Assembly (NCBI RefSeq): GCF_042652185.1 | Contig: NZ_JBHSIX010000008.1 | DNA: 64,000 nucleotides | Strand: one strand, 5' to 3' | From: Actinacidiphila fildesensis | GTDB lineage: Bacteria; Actinomycetota; Actinomycetes; Streptomycetales; Streptomycetaceae | Shown: in pieces, positions 43,456 to 52,395 of the stretch | Layout of the letters: every line of letters starts with the position of its first letter | How positions within the stretch are numbered: the stretch's first letter is position 1 | Notes under the pieces: model-generated | Database searches by the model: none | Told to the model about the DNA's origin: nothing | The model's input: only the letters and a program-made list of their open reading frames with translations | Made by a program: the position numbers and the translations under genes

Positions 43456-44241
43456 TTATTTCAGGCCGAGCACCAGCGCGTCGGGGACCGAGCGCCAGAC
43501 GGCGCGGGCCTCGGCGAAGCCGGCGTCGCGGAGCGCCTGGGCGTGCCATTCGACGGAGTGCGGCTCGCCGTCGGCGTGCGAGCCGAAGATCTCGTAGCGC
43601 TCGGCGACCGGTCCGGCCAGCAGCTCGTCCTGGCGGGCCAGGTCCCACCACTCGGTCCAGTCCAGCACGCCCTCCGCCTTCTCCCGCGCCATGCGCGCGT
43701 GCCGCAGCGCCCGCTCCGCCTCGTTGATCCGGGGCGTGGATTCGTCGGGCGCGTGGTCGGCGTTCATGAAGACCCCGCCGGGCCGCAGGACGCCGGCGAC
43801 CCGGCCGTACAGCTCGCGCAGCGGATCCGTCCGCAGCCAGTGCAGCGCCGTCGCGGTGAGGACGGCGTCGTACTCCCGGTGCGGGAGCCGGTCGGTCCAC
43901 CGCGGGTCGCGCAGATCGGCGGTGACGAACTCGATCCGCGACTCGCCCTCGAAGTGCCCCCGGGCGATGGTCAGCAGGGCCGGATCGAGGTCGACGCCGG
44001 TGGATCGCGCCTCGGGGAAGCGCCGCAGCACGCGGTCCGAGATACTGCCCGTGCCGCACGCGAGGTCCAGCACCTTGGGCGCGGGCCCGACCAATGCCTC
44101 GACCATGTCCAGCATCACCCGGAACCGCTCCTCGCGGTCCGGCAGGTACCACTCCTGCTGGCGGTCCCAGCTCTTCTGCCAGCTCTGCCAGTCCGCGGTG
44201 CGCACCGCGGGTGCCGTCGGTGCCGCCGGTGTACCCGTCAT
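43456..44241 (-). CDS. Class I SAM-dependent methyltransferase
   Basis: 261 aa. ATG at 44241 follows GGGGGAG. Motif I is VLDLACGTGSISDRVL, the acidic motif II end is STGVDLDPA, and TATALHWL resembles trans-aconitate-methyltransferase-type enzymes. Substrate unknown. Divergent from the CGNR gene. Confidence 0.88.
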   Translation of the reverse strand: MTGTPAAPTAPAVRTADWQSWQKSWDRQQEWYLPDREERFRVMLDMVEALVGPAPKVLDLACGTGSISDRVLRRFPEARSTGVDLDPALLTIARGHFEGESRIEFVTADLRDPRWTDRLPHREYDAVLTATALHWLRTDPLRELYGRVAGVLRPGGVFMNADHAPDESTPRINEAERALRHARMAREKAEGVLDWTEWWDLARQDELLAGPVAERYEIFGSHADGEPHSVEWHAQALRDAGFAEARAVWRSVPDALVLGLK

Positions 44242-44320
44242 CGCCGTCTCCCCCGTTCGTAATACCCTGATAGCTACCTCGACCATTACTGAGCCTAGAA
44301 CGCACGCGTAAGGATCACAA

Positions 44321-44950
44321 GTGGAACTGGCCTATTACTCGGACTACGCCGTGCGCCTGGTGAACAGCGAGGAGCCGGAACGCGGGACGGACGACCTCAC
44401 CGGCGTCGACGCCGTCCGCGCGCTCTTCGGCGCCAGCACCCAGGCCGCCGCGCGCAGCACCGACGCCGACGTGCCCCGGCTGCGCGCCGTACGCACCCGG
44501 CTGCGCGGGGTCTTCGAGGCCGCCGACGAGGGCGACGAGGTACGCGCCGTGGACCTGCTCAACGCGCTGCTGCTGGAGTTCCCGGTCAGCCCGCAGATCT
44601 CCGGGCACGAACACCTCGACGAGACCGGCCGGCCCGACTGGCACATGCACCTCGCCGACCACGCCGCCACCGCCACCGCGGGATACGCCGCCACCGCCTG
44701 CATGGGGCTGGCCTTCCAGCTGACCGAACTGGGCGTGGACCGGCTGGGCATCTGCGAGGCGGCCCCCTGCCGCAACGCCTATGTCGACACATCGACCAAC
44801 AGATCCCGCCGCTACTGCTCCGACCGCTGCGCGACCCGCGCGAACGTGGCGGCCTACCGCGCCCGCAAGCGCCTGGAGAACGAACGGTCCGCGCTCAGCG
44901 GCCGCACACAGGACGCCGCCCACGACAGCACCCCGGCCACCGACCTCTGA
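44321..44950 (+). CDS. CGNR zinc-finger / ABATE-domain regulator
   Basis: 209 aa from GTG 44321. An N-terminal stress-response-type (ABATE) domain (YYSDYAVRLVNSEEP) and a C-terminal CGNR zinc finger with ligands in CEAAPCRNAYVDTS and YCSDRCATRANVAAYR. A putative transcription regulator. Its 3' end overlaps the sodX gene on the opposite strand by 97 bp. Confidence 0.9.
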   Translation: MELAYYSDYAVRLVNSEEPERGTDDLTGVDAVRALFGASTQAAARSTDADVPRLRAVRTRLRGVFEAADEGDEVRAVDLLNALLLEFPVSPQISGHEHLDETGRPDWHMHLADHAATATAGYAATACMGLAFQLTELGVDRLGICEAAPCRNAYVDTSTNRSRRYCSDRCATRANVAAYRARKRLENERSALSGRTQDAAHDSTPATDL

Positions 44951-45276
44951 AGCCCCCGGGGCGGCCGGAACCGCACCAGGGCCCGGGCGAGCACCAAGTC
45001 GTCCGGCACCGTGCCGAATACGCTGCTGTCCGCGATCGGCCCGAAGGGATTGTCGGCGAGCACCCACCAGCCGCCCTCACGGCGCTCGACCGCCCGCTTC
45101 ACGATGAGCAGGTCCTGCTGCAGCGGGTGCCGCAGGACCACGACGTCACCCTCCCGGACGTCCGCCGGGCCGTTGACGTTTCGCACGAACAGCCGATCGC
45201 CCTCGTAGAGCGTCGGGACCATCGAAGGACCGGTCACCTCGACCGCGTAGACCGGTCGGACCCGCCGTTCCCGCAT
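44854..45276 (-). CDS. sodX: SodX, nickel superoxide dismutase maturation protease
   Basis: 140 aa, the usual SodX length. ATG at 45276 follows GAGGAGG. It is an S26/signal-peptidase-like serine protease with the catalytic Ser in GPSMVPTLYEGD and the Lys in LLIVKRAVE, but with no membrane anchor. It removes the 14-residue leader of SodN so that the nickel hook can form. Divergent from sodN with 140 bp between. The 3' end runs 97 bp into the CGNR gene. Confidence 0.93.
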   Translation of the reverse strand: MRERRVRPVYAVEVTGPSMVPTLYEGDRLFVRNVNGPADVREGDVVVLRHPLQQDLLIVKRAVERREGGWWVLADNPFGPIADSSVFGTVPDDLVLARALVRFRPPRGLQRSVAGVLSWAASCVRPLSADRSFSRRLRAR

Positions 45277-45416
45277 GCTGCGCCTCCTCGTCCCTTCCTC
45301 CACCAGCCCCAGGGTGACACCAGACTTTTGTCCTAAGCCACATGGGGCACCCGAGAAAACGACTCCCCCAGGGAGTAATCTCCCACCTGGAAAGACGATC
45401 ACAAGGAAGGACAGCC

Positions 45417-45812
45417 ATGTTCTCTCGCCTGTTCGCGCCCAAGGTTAAGGTCAGCGCCCACTGCGACCTGCCCTGCGGCGTATACGACCCGGCCCAGGCC
45501 CGCATCGAGGCCGAGTCGGTCAAGGCCGTCCAGGAGAAGTACCAGGCCAACGAGGACCCGGACTTCCGGACCCGCGCCATCATCATCAAGGAGCAGCGCG
45601 CGGAGCTCGCCAAGCACCACATCTCGGTGCTGTGGAGCGACTACTTCAAGCCGCCGCACTTCGAGAAGTACCCGGAGCTGCACCAGCTCATCAACGACGC
45701 CCTCAAGGCAGGCAGTGCTGCCAAGGCGTCGAACGACCCGAAGACCGGCGAGAAGCTCCTCGAGCTGATCGCCCAGATCGACACCATCTTCTGGGAGACC
45801 AAGAAGGCCTGA
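45417..45812 (+). CDS. sodN: Nickel-containing superoxide dismutase
   Basis: 131 aa precursor. The first 14 residues (MFSRLFAPKVKVSA) are the leader; the mature protein begins HCDLPCGVYDP, the nickel hook in which the N-terminal His, Cys2 and Cys6 bind nickel. The mature chain is 117 aa, the standard four-helix hexameric enzyme. It destroys superoxide in the cytoplasm. ATG at 45417 follows AAGGAAGG. In S. coelicolor sodN is favoured by nickel and its leader is a target of a small RNA from sodF; no such pairing could be tested here. Confidence 0.98.
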   Translation: MFSRLFAPKVKVSAHCDLPCGVYDPAQARIEAESVKAVQEKYQANEDPDFRTRAIIIKEQRAELAKHHISVLWSDYFKPPHFEKYPELHQLINDALKAGSAAKASNDPKTGEKLLELIAQIDTIFWETKKA

Positions 45813-45861
45813 GCTCCACCGGGGCCCTCGGCCTGTGACAACACCACGGTCACAGACCATT

Positions 45862-45901
45862 CGCCCGTACCCGGTCCGCGTTCGCGTACCGGGTACGGGC
45901 G
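45862..45901. terminator. Terminator after sodN (bidirectional)
   Basis: CGCCCGTACCCGGT (45862-45875) pairs perfectly with ACCGGGTACGGGCG (45888-45901), loop of 12 bases. It lies between convergent genes. Confidence 0.82.
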
Positions 45902-45925
45902 TTCTCGCGTTCCGGGCCCGGGTGT

Positions 45926-46870
45926 TCAGGCGCGGTCGCTCTCCAGGGCCTGGTGGGTGACGCGCAGGGCGTGGTCGGACTTCTCGTAGGTGCGCTGCGC
46001 CACGCAGACGAAGAGGCAGTCGACGACGACCAGTTGGCTGATCCGGCTGGCCATCGCGCCGGGCCGGAAGGTCGTCTCGCGGCCCGCCGACGCCAGGACG
46101 AAGTCGGCCAGCCGGGCGGCCGACGACTGCGGGTGGTTGGTGATGACGACGGTGGTCGCGCCCTCCGCGGCGGCCCGGCGCAGCGGCTCCAGGACGTCGC
46201 GGCTCTCGCCGGAGTGCGACACGGCGAGGAAGACGTCGCCGGGGCCGAGCAGCACCGCGCTGGTCAGCGCGGACTGGGAGTCGCCGTGTGCGTGGCAGGG
46301 CCGTCCTATGCGCTGCAGCTTCTGGTGCAGGTCCTGCGCGACCAGCCCGGACGCGCCGACGCCGGCGATGTGCAGCTGGCCGTCGCCGCAGACCGCGAGC
46401 ACGGCGCCCAGCAACTGCCCCGGATCGAGCTGGGTCTCGGTCTCCAGGACGGCCTGGGACTCGGTGTGCACCAGCTTGGCCATCACTTCCGCGGGTGAGT
46501 CCTGCCGGGTGATCCCCGAGGTCAGGGTCGAGCGCGGGGGCTGCCGGGCGGCCGAGGCGGCCAGCGCCAGCCGGAGCTCGGGGTAGCCGGAGAAGCCCAG
46601 CGCCCTGGCGGTCCTGACGATCGACGAGTCGCTGGTGCCGGCCAGCGCGCTCAGTTCGGAGATCGTGCTGCGGGCGACCTGGGCCGGGTCCTCGACGATC
46701 AGCCGGGCGATGCGCGCGGAGGCGGGTGTCAGCGAGGGCAGCAGCCCGCGTACCGTCGCGGCGAGCCCGTCGCCGGGCCCGGCTGGGGATTCCCGCTCCC
46801 GCTCCAGGCCCGGGCCGCCGGAGAGGTCTGTGCCGTTCGTGCCGTCCGTCTTCACGGGAGAAGAATGCAC
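45926..46870 (-). CDS. RpiR/MurR-family regulator (HTH plus SIS domain)
   Basis: 314 aa. The N-terminal RpiR HTH (STISELSALAGTSDSSIVRTARALGFSGYPELR is split around residues 70-100) is followed by a SIS phosphosugar-binding domain (VGASGLVAQDLHQKLQRIG, VSHSGESRDVLEPL). It probably senses a sugar phosphate. No sugar operon is adjacent. The first 35 residues are disordered and the true start could be internal. Confidence 0.9.
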   Translation of the reverse strand: MHSSPVKTDGTNGTDLSGGPGLERERESPAGPGDGLAATVRGLLPSLTPASARIARLIVEDPAQVARSTISELSALAGTSDSSIVRTARALGFSGYPELRLALAASAARQPPRSTLTSGITRQDSPAEVMAKLVHTESQAVLETETQLDPGQLLGAVLAVCGDGQLHIAGVGASGLVAQDLHQKLQRIGRPCHAHGDSQSALTSAVLLGPGDVFLAVSHSGESRDVLEPLRRAAAEGATTVVITNHPQSSAARLADFVLASAGRETTFRPGAMASRISQLVVVDCLFVCVAQRTYEKSDHALRVTHQALESDRA

Positions 46871-46984
46871 CGGGGGCGGCCCTTTTCGGGAGCTTCTTCC
46901 GCGGCCCGGGGGACTTGTGAGGCCATTGCGGCGGTTTGCGACCCGCGGGCTGCCGACCTCACCCGTGCGGGTGACAATGACGAG

Positions 46985-47884
46985 GTGACCGCCACCGGCC
47001 TGCCGCTCGACGCGCTGCGACCCCGGCTGCCCTCACCGCTGGTCGCGATCGAGGACGCCCGGCTCGCGCGGCACGGCGTCCGGTTGCTGCTGAAGCGGGA
47101 CGATCTGATCCATCCGGACCTGCCGGGCAACAAATGGCGCAAGCTGCGGCTCAACCTCCAGGCCGCCGCGGACGCCGGCCACGACACCCTGCTGACGTTC
47201 GGCGGCGCCTACTCCAACCATCTGCGCGCGACCGCGGCCGCCGGACGGCTGCTCGGCTTCACGACCATCGGCGTCGTACGCGGCGACGAGCTGGCCCGGC
47301 GCCCGCTGAACGACTCGCTGGCCCGCGCCGCGGCCGACGGCATGCGGCTGGCCTTCGTCGACCGGACCACGTACCGCCGCAAGGCCGAGCCGGACGTCGC
47401 CGAAGAGCTGCGGGAGCGCTTCGGCCGCTGCTACGTGGTGCCCGAGGGCGGCAGCAACGCGCTGGCGGCCCAGGGCTGTGCCGAGCTGGGCCGGGAGCTG
47501 CGCGGCGAGGCGGACGTCGTCGCGGTGGCCTGCGGCACCGGGGGCACGCTGGCCGGGCTGGCCGCGGGGCTGGCGCCCGGCGGCCAGCGCGCGATCGGCT
47601 TCCCGGTCCTCAAGGGCGGCTTCCTCGGCGCCGCCGTCCAGCGGCTGCAGGAGGACGCGTTCGGCGGGCGGACCGGCGACTGGACGCTCGACGAGCGCTT
47701 CCACCACGGCGGGTACGCCCGCACCACCCCCGGCCTGGACGCCTTCGCGGCGGACTTCGCCGTCCGGCACGGCCTGGTCCCGGACCGCGTCTACGTGGCG
47801 AAGATGCTGCACGGCCTGTTCACCCTGGCGGACGAGGGGGCCTTCTCCCCCGGCACCCGCCTCGCGGCCGTCGTGACCGGATGA
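46985..47884 (+). CDS. PLP-dependent D-cysteine desulfhydrase / ACC deaminase family enzyme
   Basis: 299 aa from GTG 46985; the ribosome site is weak, so the start is uncertain. Fold-type II PLP enzyme with the PLP lysine in LPGNKWRKLRLNL, GGAYSNHLRATAAAG and VACGTGGTLAGLAAGL. Members deaminate D-cysteine or 1-aminocyclopropane-1-carboxylate; the choice cannot be made from what is visible. The AAA ATPase gene follows after 28 bp. Confidence 0.87.
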   Translation: MTATGLPLDALRPRLPSPLVAIEDARLARHGVRLLLKRDDLIHPDLPGNKWRKLRLNLQAAADAGHDTLLTFGGAYSNHLRATAAAGRLLGFTTIGVVRGDELARRPLNDSLARAAADGMRLAFVDRTTYRRKAEPDVAEELRERFGRCYVVPEGGSNALAAQGCAELGRELRGEADVVAVACGTGGTLAGLAAGLAPGGQRAIGFPVLKGGFLGAAVQRLQEDAFGGRTGDWTLDERFHHGGYARTTPGLDAFAADFAVRHGLVPDRVYVAKMLHGLFTLADEGAFSPGTRLAAVVTG

Positions 47885-47912
47885 GGCATGACCGGATGAG
47901 GACGGACAACGC

Positions 47913-48635
47913 GTGCTGATCGAACGCGCCTACGCGCATGTTCCCGCCACCGACGAGTTCCCGCCCGGCGTCTGGCCCTGGCGGGTCCCCGCCGTCGCCC
48001 AGCTGCTCGACGGCGGGCTGCGCTTCACCTCCCCGATCACCTTCCTCGTCGGCGAGAACGGCTCCGGCAAGTCCACCCTCGTCGAGGCGCTCGCGGAGGG
48101 CTTCGGCCTGGACTCGTACGGCGGCCGGGCCGGATACAAGTACGCGAGCAACCGCGAGAAGTCCGATCTGGGCCAGCGGATCCGCTTCGACGCCACCCGG
48201 TCCGGCCGCCGCATGCTCGACGGCCCCCGCACCCGCCGCAAGGGCTTCTTCCTGCGCGCGGAGACCGCCCTGGACGCCCTGGAGCGCGAGGACGTCGCCG
48301 TGCACACCATGAGCCACGGAGAGGGCTTCCTGACGGCCTTCCGCGAGATGTTCCGGCAGCCCGGCCTGTACGTGATGGACGAGCCGGAGGCGGCGCTCTC
48401 CTTCACGTCCTGTCTGCACCTGGTGGGCCTGATGCACGAGCTCGCCGGCACCGGCGCCCAGGTGATCTGCGCCACTCACTCACCGCTGCTGACCGCGACC
48501 CCGGGCGCCACGATCCTCGAGATCGGCGAGGACGGAGCGCATTCCGCGCGCTGGGAGGACCTGGCGATCGTCGACCACTGGCGCCGGTATCTGACCGATC
48601 CCAACGCTTACCTGCGCCACATCATCGGGACGTAA
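47913..48635 (+). CDS. AAA ATPase of the ABC/RecF-like class
   Basis: 240 aa from GTG 47913. Walker A VGENGSGKSTLVEAL, a signature-like region HTMSHGEGFL, Walker B LYVMDEPEAALS and H-loop-like CATHSPLL. Stand-alone ATPases of this size and motif set are widespread, with poorly known function. The GNAT gene begins 9 bp after its stop, so the two are likely co-transcribed. Confidence 0.88.
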   Translation: MLIERAYAHVPATDEFPPGVWPWRVPAVAQLLDGGLRFTSPITFLVGENGSGKSTLVEALAEGFGLDSYGGRAGYKYASNREKSDLGQRIRFDATRSGRRMLDGPRTRRKGFFLRAETALDALEREDVAVHTMSHGEGFLTAFREMFRQPGLYVMDEPEAALSFTSCLHLVGLMHELAGTGAQVICATHSPLLTATPGATILEIGEDGAHSARWEDLAIVDHWRRYLTDPNAYLRHIIGT

Positions 48636-48644
48636 CCTGGGCTC

Positions 48645-49214
48645 ATGATCCGAGCCGCCACCCCCGCCGACGTCCCGGCGATCCACGCCATGATCCGCGA
48701 ACTCGCGGAGTACGAAAAGGCGCTGGCGGAAGCCCGCGCGACGCCGGAGCAACTGCACGACGCCCTTTTCTGCGAGCACCCGGCGATCTTCGCCCTGATC
48801 GCGGAGGACGATTCCACGGACGCGCCCGCAGCCGGCCCCGAGGACGTATCCGGTGATTCGTCCGGGGACCGCACGGTGGGATTCGCCCTGTGGTTCCGGA
48901 ATTTCTCCACCTGGACGGGCACACACGGGGTGTACCTGGAGGATCTGTACGTAAAGCCCGAAGCGCGCGGCGGCGGCCACGGCAAGGCACTCCTGGCCGA
49001 ACTGGCCTCGATCTGCGTCACACGCGGCTACGAGCGCTTCGAATGGGCAGTACTGGACTGGAACGATCCCGCGATCGGCTTCTACCGCTCCATCGGCGCC
49101 TTCGGACAGGACGGCTGGACCGTGCAACGACTGACCGGCGAACCGCTCCGCACCCTCGCCGACCTGGCAGTCCACCCGGGCGTGGGCAACGATGCGACAT
49201 CTCTTTCGAATTGA
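48645..49214 (+). CDS. GNAT-family N-acetyltransferase
   Basis: 189 aa. Diamine-acetyltransferase-like GNAT core: YLEDLYVKPEARGGGHGKALL (acetyl-CoA site near residues 105-125), WAVLDWNDPAIGFYRSIGA. A polar, acidic insertion at about 57-75 is unusual. Substrate unknown; spermidine/spermine-type GNATs are the nearest relatives recognised. Confidence 0.9.
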   Translation: MIRAATPADVPAIHAMIRELAEYEKALAEARATPEQLHDALFCEHPAIFALIAEDDSTDAPAAGPEDVSGDSSGDRTVGFALWFRNFSTWTGTHGVYLEDLYVKPEARGGGHGKALLAELASICVTRGYERFEWAVLDWNDPAIGFYRSIGAFGQDGWTVQRLTGEPLRTLADLAVHPGVGNDATSLSN

Positions 49215-49396
49215 GACCGCACACCCCTAGCCACGTTGCGTACTCATACGCTTACCATGGGTGACAGTCGTGGGGTGTCGGGCCAGGGCTCACTCATGGC
49301 GGCGGCAGTGCTCCGTCCGGGCGACATCAGGGCACAGATCGCGATAGCGTCGCTGGCGAACCAGAGCAATCACTGTGTGCCACCTTGGAGGTGAGG

Positions 49397-49810
49397 GTGT
49401 CCCAGATCGCAGGCGAGCCCGGGACGAAGGACTTCGTTGAGGTCCGGCTGCCCGCGGCGGGGGCCTATCTGTCGGTGTTGCGTACGGCTACGGCCGGACT
49501 CGCGGCACGGCTGGACTTCACCCTCGACGAGATCGAAGACCTGCGCATCGCCGTGGACGAGGCGTGCGCGATCCTGCTGCAGCAGGCCGTTCCCGGCAGC
49601 GTATTGAGTTGCGTCTTCCGACTCGTCGGAGACGCTCTGTGGGTGAGAGTTTCGGCGCCCACGACCGATGGTCGCGCTCCGGAGCGGGACACCTTCGCCT
49701 GGACAGTGCTCTCCGCACTGGCGGGCGAGGTGGATGCCACGGTCGCGGAGGACAAGACCGTCAGCATCAGCCTGCACAAGAAGCGCGGTGCCGGCCCCGG
49801 ACAGTCGTGA
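49397..49810 (+). CDS. RsbW-like anti-sigma factor of the SigH locus
   Basis: 137 aa from GTG 49397, chosen because GGAGG sits 5 bases upstream; TTG 49385 and GTG 49391 are in frame. HATPase_c_2 serine-kinase fold: VEVRLPAAGAYLSVLRTATAG, RIAVDEACAILL (N-box region). It matches the PrsH/UshX-type anti-sigma gene that precedes sigH in Streptomyces. It would bind SigH and release it under osmotic or other stress through an anti-anti-sigma factor not seen here. An imperfect GTGA...TCAC pair about 100 bp upstream might be a regulator site, low certainty. Confidence 0.9.
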   Translation: MSQIAGEPGTKDFVEVRLPAAGAYLSVLRTATAGLAARLDFTLDEIEDLRIAVDEACAILLQQAVPGSVLSCVFRLVGDALWVRVSAPTTDGRAPERDTFAWTVLSALAGEVDATVAEDKTVSISLHKKRGAGPGQS

Positions 49811-49919
49811 GGTCCCCAGATGCAGGCAGCCCGCAGGCGCGGACCCGAAGCAGGTCAGCGTGTCCCGGTCCCCCGAAGGGCCGGTAACGGTACAACCGTG
49901 CACGGAACGGGGAAACGCC

Positions 49920-50885
49920 ATGAGTGCTGATCTTTCCCGGGAGGCAGCTCCCGGACCCCCGGCGGACAGCAGCACGCCCGCGGTGCGGGGCCGTGCCGCC
50001 GTACCCGCCCAGGCGTCGCCCGCCGGGGCGGTCGGGCGGTATGCGGCGCGGCAGCACCCCGGGTCCCGTACGGATGGAATGGACGCGGCGGAGCAGGCGG
50101 ATCCCATGGACCAGCAAGAGCAGCACGACCCGCATGACCGGGCCGGCGCCCGAGCGCTCTTCGTGGAGCTGAGCAAGCTCCCGGACGGCTCACCGGAACG
50201 CGCCGAGCTGCGCAATCGGCTGGTGCGTATGCACCTGCCCCTGGTGGAGCACCTGGCGCGGCGTTTCCGCAACCGCGGGGAGCCGCTGGACGACCTCACC
50301 CAGGTCGCCACCATCGGTCTGATCAAGTCCGTCGACCGCTTCGACGTGGACCGCGGCGTGGAGTTCTCCACGTACGCGACCCCCACGGTCGTCGGCGAGA
50401 TCAAACGTCACTTCAGGGACAAGGGCTGGGCGGTCCGCGTCCCCCGCAGGCTCCAGGAGCTGCGGCTGGCCCTGACCACCGCCACCGGAGAGCTCTCCCA
50501 GCGCTTCGGCCGGGCGCCGACCGTGCACGAGCTGGCGGTCCAGCTCAAGATCACGGAGGAGGAGGTGCTGGAGGGCCTCGAATCCGCGAACGCCTACAGC
50601 ACCCTGTCCCTCGACGTTCCGGACACCGACGACGACTCCCCGGCCGTCGCGGACACCCTCGGGGCCATGGACGAGGCGCTCGAAGGCGTCGAGTACCGGG
50701 AATCGCTCAAACCGCTCCTGGAGTCGCTGCCGCCCCGGGAGAAGAAGATCCTCATGCTGCGGTTCTTCGGCAACATGACCCAGTCGCAGATCGCCATCGA
50801 GGTCGGCATCTCCCAGATGCACGTCTCCCGGCTGCTGGCCCGCACTCTCATGCAGCTCCGCGAGAAGCTCCTCGTCGAGGAGTAG
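49920..50885 (+). CDS. sigH: Stress-response sigma factor of the SigB/SigF group (SigH)
   Basis: 321 aa from ATG 49920 (GGGGAAACGCC upstream). A disordered N-terminal extension (about 1-75) precedes region 2 (RMHLPLVEHLARRFRNRGEP, DDLTQVATIGLIKSVDRFD), region 3 (PRRLQELRLAL) and region 4 (LPPREKKILMLRFFGNMTQSQIAIEVGISQMHVSRLL). The same frame stays open upstream into the anti-sigma gene, which would allow longer forms; in S. coelicolor SigH is found in several sizes. In-frame Met codons further in allow shorter forms. Confidence 0.93.
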   Translation: MSADLSREAAPGPPADSSTPAVRGRAAVPAQASPAGAVGRYAARQHPGSRTDGMDAAEQADPMDQQEQHDPHDRAGARALFVELSKLPDGSPERAELRNRLVRMHLPLVEHLARRFRNRGEPLDDLTQVATIGLIKSVDRFDVDRGVEFSTYATPTVVGEIKRHFRDKGWAVRVPRRLQELRLALTTATGELSQRFGRAPTVHELAVQLKITEEEVLEGLESANAYSTLSLDVPDTDDDSPAVADTLGAMDEALEGVEYRESLKPLLESLPPREKKILMLRFFGNMTQSQIAIEVGISQMHVSRLLARTLMQLREKLLVEE

Positions 50886-50958
50886 CCCATGACGCCTGCC
50901 GGACAGCTTCCTGAGGCGTCCGGCAGGCCCAGGGCGTAGAAACTCAGGCCGCGGAGAC

Positions 50959-51378
50959 CTAGGCCTGGCTGCGGTCGCCGATCCCCAGGGCGGCGGTCGT
51001 GGCGGGGTGGACGAGCAGGACCAGCCCGGCCAGCGCCATGAGGGCCAGCGCGACGCCGGCCGCGACGAGCGCCGCCGCGCCGTGCACGAGCGTCCAGGCC
51101 ACCGGCAGCGCCAGCAGCTGGATGATCAGCGCGGGGCCGCGGCTCCAGCGCCGGGCGTGCAGCAGCCCGTACGCCGCCGCCAGCGGGATCGCGCCGAGGG
51201 CGAGAACGGTGAGCGCACCCACCACGGCGTTGCGGACGTTGTCGGAGTGACCGGTCAGCGCCAGCACCAGCAGCACGAGCCCGCAGGCCGCGAGGGCGAG
51301 CCCTTCGAGGGCCGCGAGGCCCGCGGCGGCGGTCAGCCGGCGCGGTTTGGGTGACGGGGTCGGGGGGATCTGGCTCAC
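50959..51378 (-). CDS. Small integral membrane protein, four predicted helices
   Basis: 139 aa. About four hydrophobic helices (LAALEGLALAACGLVLLVLAL, AVVGALTVLALGAIPLAAAY, LIIQLLALPVAWTLVHGA, VALALMALAGLVLLVHPA) after a Pro-rich N-terminus. No family function is known to me; similar proteins occur next to sigH/lipid-kinase genes in Streptomyces. Confidence 0.85.
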   Translation of the reverse strand: MSQIPPTPSPKPRRLTAAAGLAALEGLALAACGLVLLVLALTGHSDNVRNAVVGALTVLALGAIPLAAAYGLLHARRWSRGPALIIQLLALPVAWTLVHGAAALVAAGVALALMALAGLVLLVHPATTAALGIGDRSQA

Positions 51379-51426
51379 ACCGGCCAGCGTAGCCCGGTGT
51401 ACTTATGGGTAGGTACGCTTCCCCTC

Positions 51427-52395
51427 ATGCGCGCACTTCTCGTGGTCAACCCTGCTGCCACCACCACCAGTGCGCGGGTCCGTGACGTTCTGGCCCACGC
51501 ACTCGCCAGCGATCTGAAGCTGGAAGTGGCCGCCACCGAGTACCGCGGCCACGCCCGGGATCTCGCCCGGCAGGCCGCCGAGGGCGGCGAGATCGAACTG
51601 GTCGTCGCGCTGGGCGGTGACGGCACGGTCAACGAAGTGGTCAACGGACTGCTGCACAACGGACCCGATCCCGACCGGCTGCCGCAGCTGGCCGTGGTCC
51701 CCGGCGGCTCGACCAATGTCTTCGCGCGCGCCCTGGGACTGCCCAATGACGCCGTCGAGGCGACCGGGGCACTGCTGGACGCCCTGCACGACCAGTCGTC
51801 GCGCACGGTCGGCCTGGGACTGGTGAGCGGCACGCCCGGTACGGAGGACGAGGGAGTGCCCTCGCGCTGGTTCACCTTCTGCGCCGGGCTGGGTTTCGAC
51901 GCCGGCGTGGTCGGCCGGGTCGAACAGCAGCGGGATCAAGGGAAGCGCTCGACGCACGCGCTCTACATGCGCCAGGTGATGCGCCAGTTCCTGGCGGAGA
52001 CGCACCGGCGGGGCGGTTCGATCACGCTGGAGCGCCCGGACGAGGACCCGGTCACCGGGCTGGTGCTGGCCATAGTCTGCAACACCGCCCCCTGGACCTA
52101 CCTGGGCAATCGTCCGGTGTACGCGTCCCCCGAGGCCTCCTTCGACACCGGCCTCGACCTGCTCGGAGTCTCGAAGATGTCGACGACGTCAGCGATGCGT
52201 TACGCCACGCAACTGCTGCGTTCGACCCCCGATCGAGGCCCGCACGGTAAGCATGTGGCGTCCGTCCACGACCTGACGGACTTCACCTTGCATTCGCAGG
52301 CTCCACTCCCGTTCCAGGTGGACGGCGACCACCTGGGGCTGCGAACCAGCGCAACCTTCACAGGCGTACGCCGTGCACTGCGTGTGATTGTGTAA
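51427..52395 (+). CDS. Diacylglycerol kinase / sphingosine kinase-family lipid kinase
   Basis: 322 aa from ATG 51427; GTG 51397 is possible. DAGK catalytic motif VVALGGDGTVNEVVNGLL and VPGGSTNVFARALG, with a C-terminal beta-rich domain. It likely phosphorylates diacylglycerol or a related lipid at the membrane. The wblE gene follows after 317 bp. Confidence 0.92.
   Translation: MRALLVVNPAATTTSARVRDVLAHALASDLKLEVAATEYRGHARDLARQAAEGGEIELVVALGGDGTVNEVVNGLLHNGPDPDRLPQLAVVPGGSTNVFARALGLPNDAVEATGALLDALHDQSSRTVGLGLVSGTPGTEDEGVPSRWFTFCAGLGFDAGVVGRVEQQRDQGKRSTHALYMRQVMRQFLAETHRRGGSITLERPDEDPVTGLVLAIVCNTAPWTYLGNRPVYASPEASFDTGLDLLGVSKMSTTSAMRYATQLLRSTPDRGPHGKHVASVHDLTDFTLHSQAPLPFQVDGDHLGLRTSATFTGVRRALRVIV

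Noticed and set aside
45277..45416. Nur-type operator between sodX and sodN
   Set aside because: No TTGCA-type inverted repeat could be found; nickel control may act by another route.
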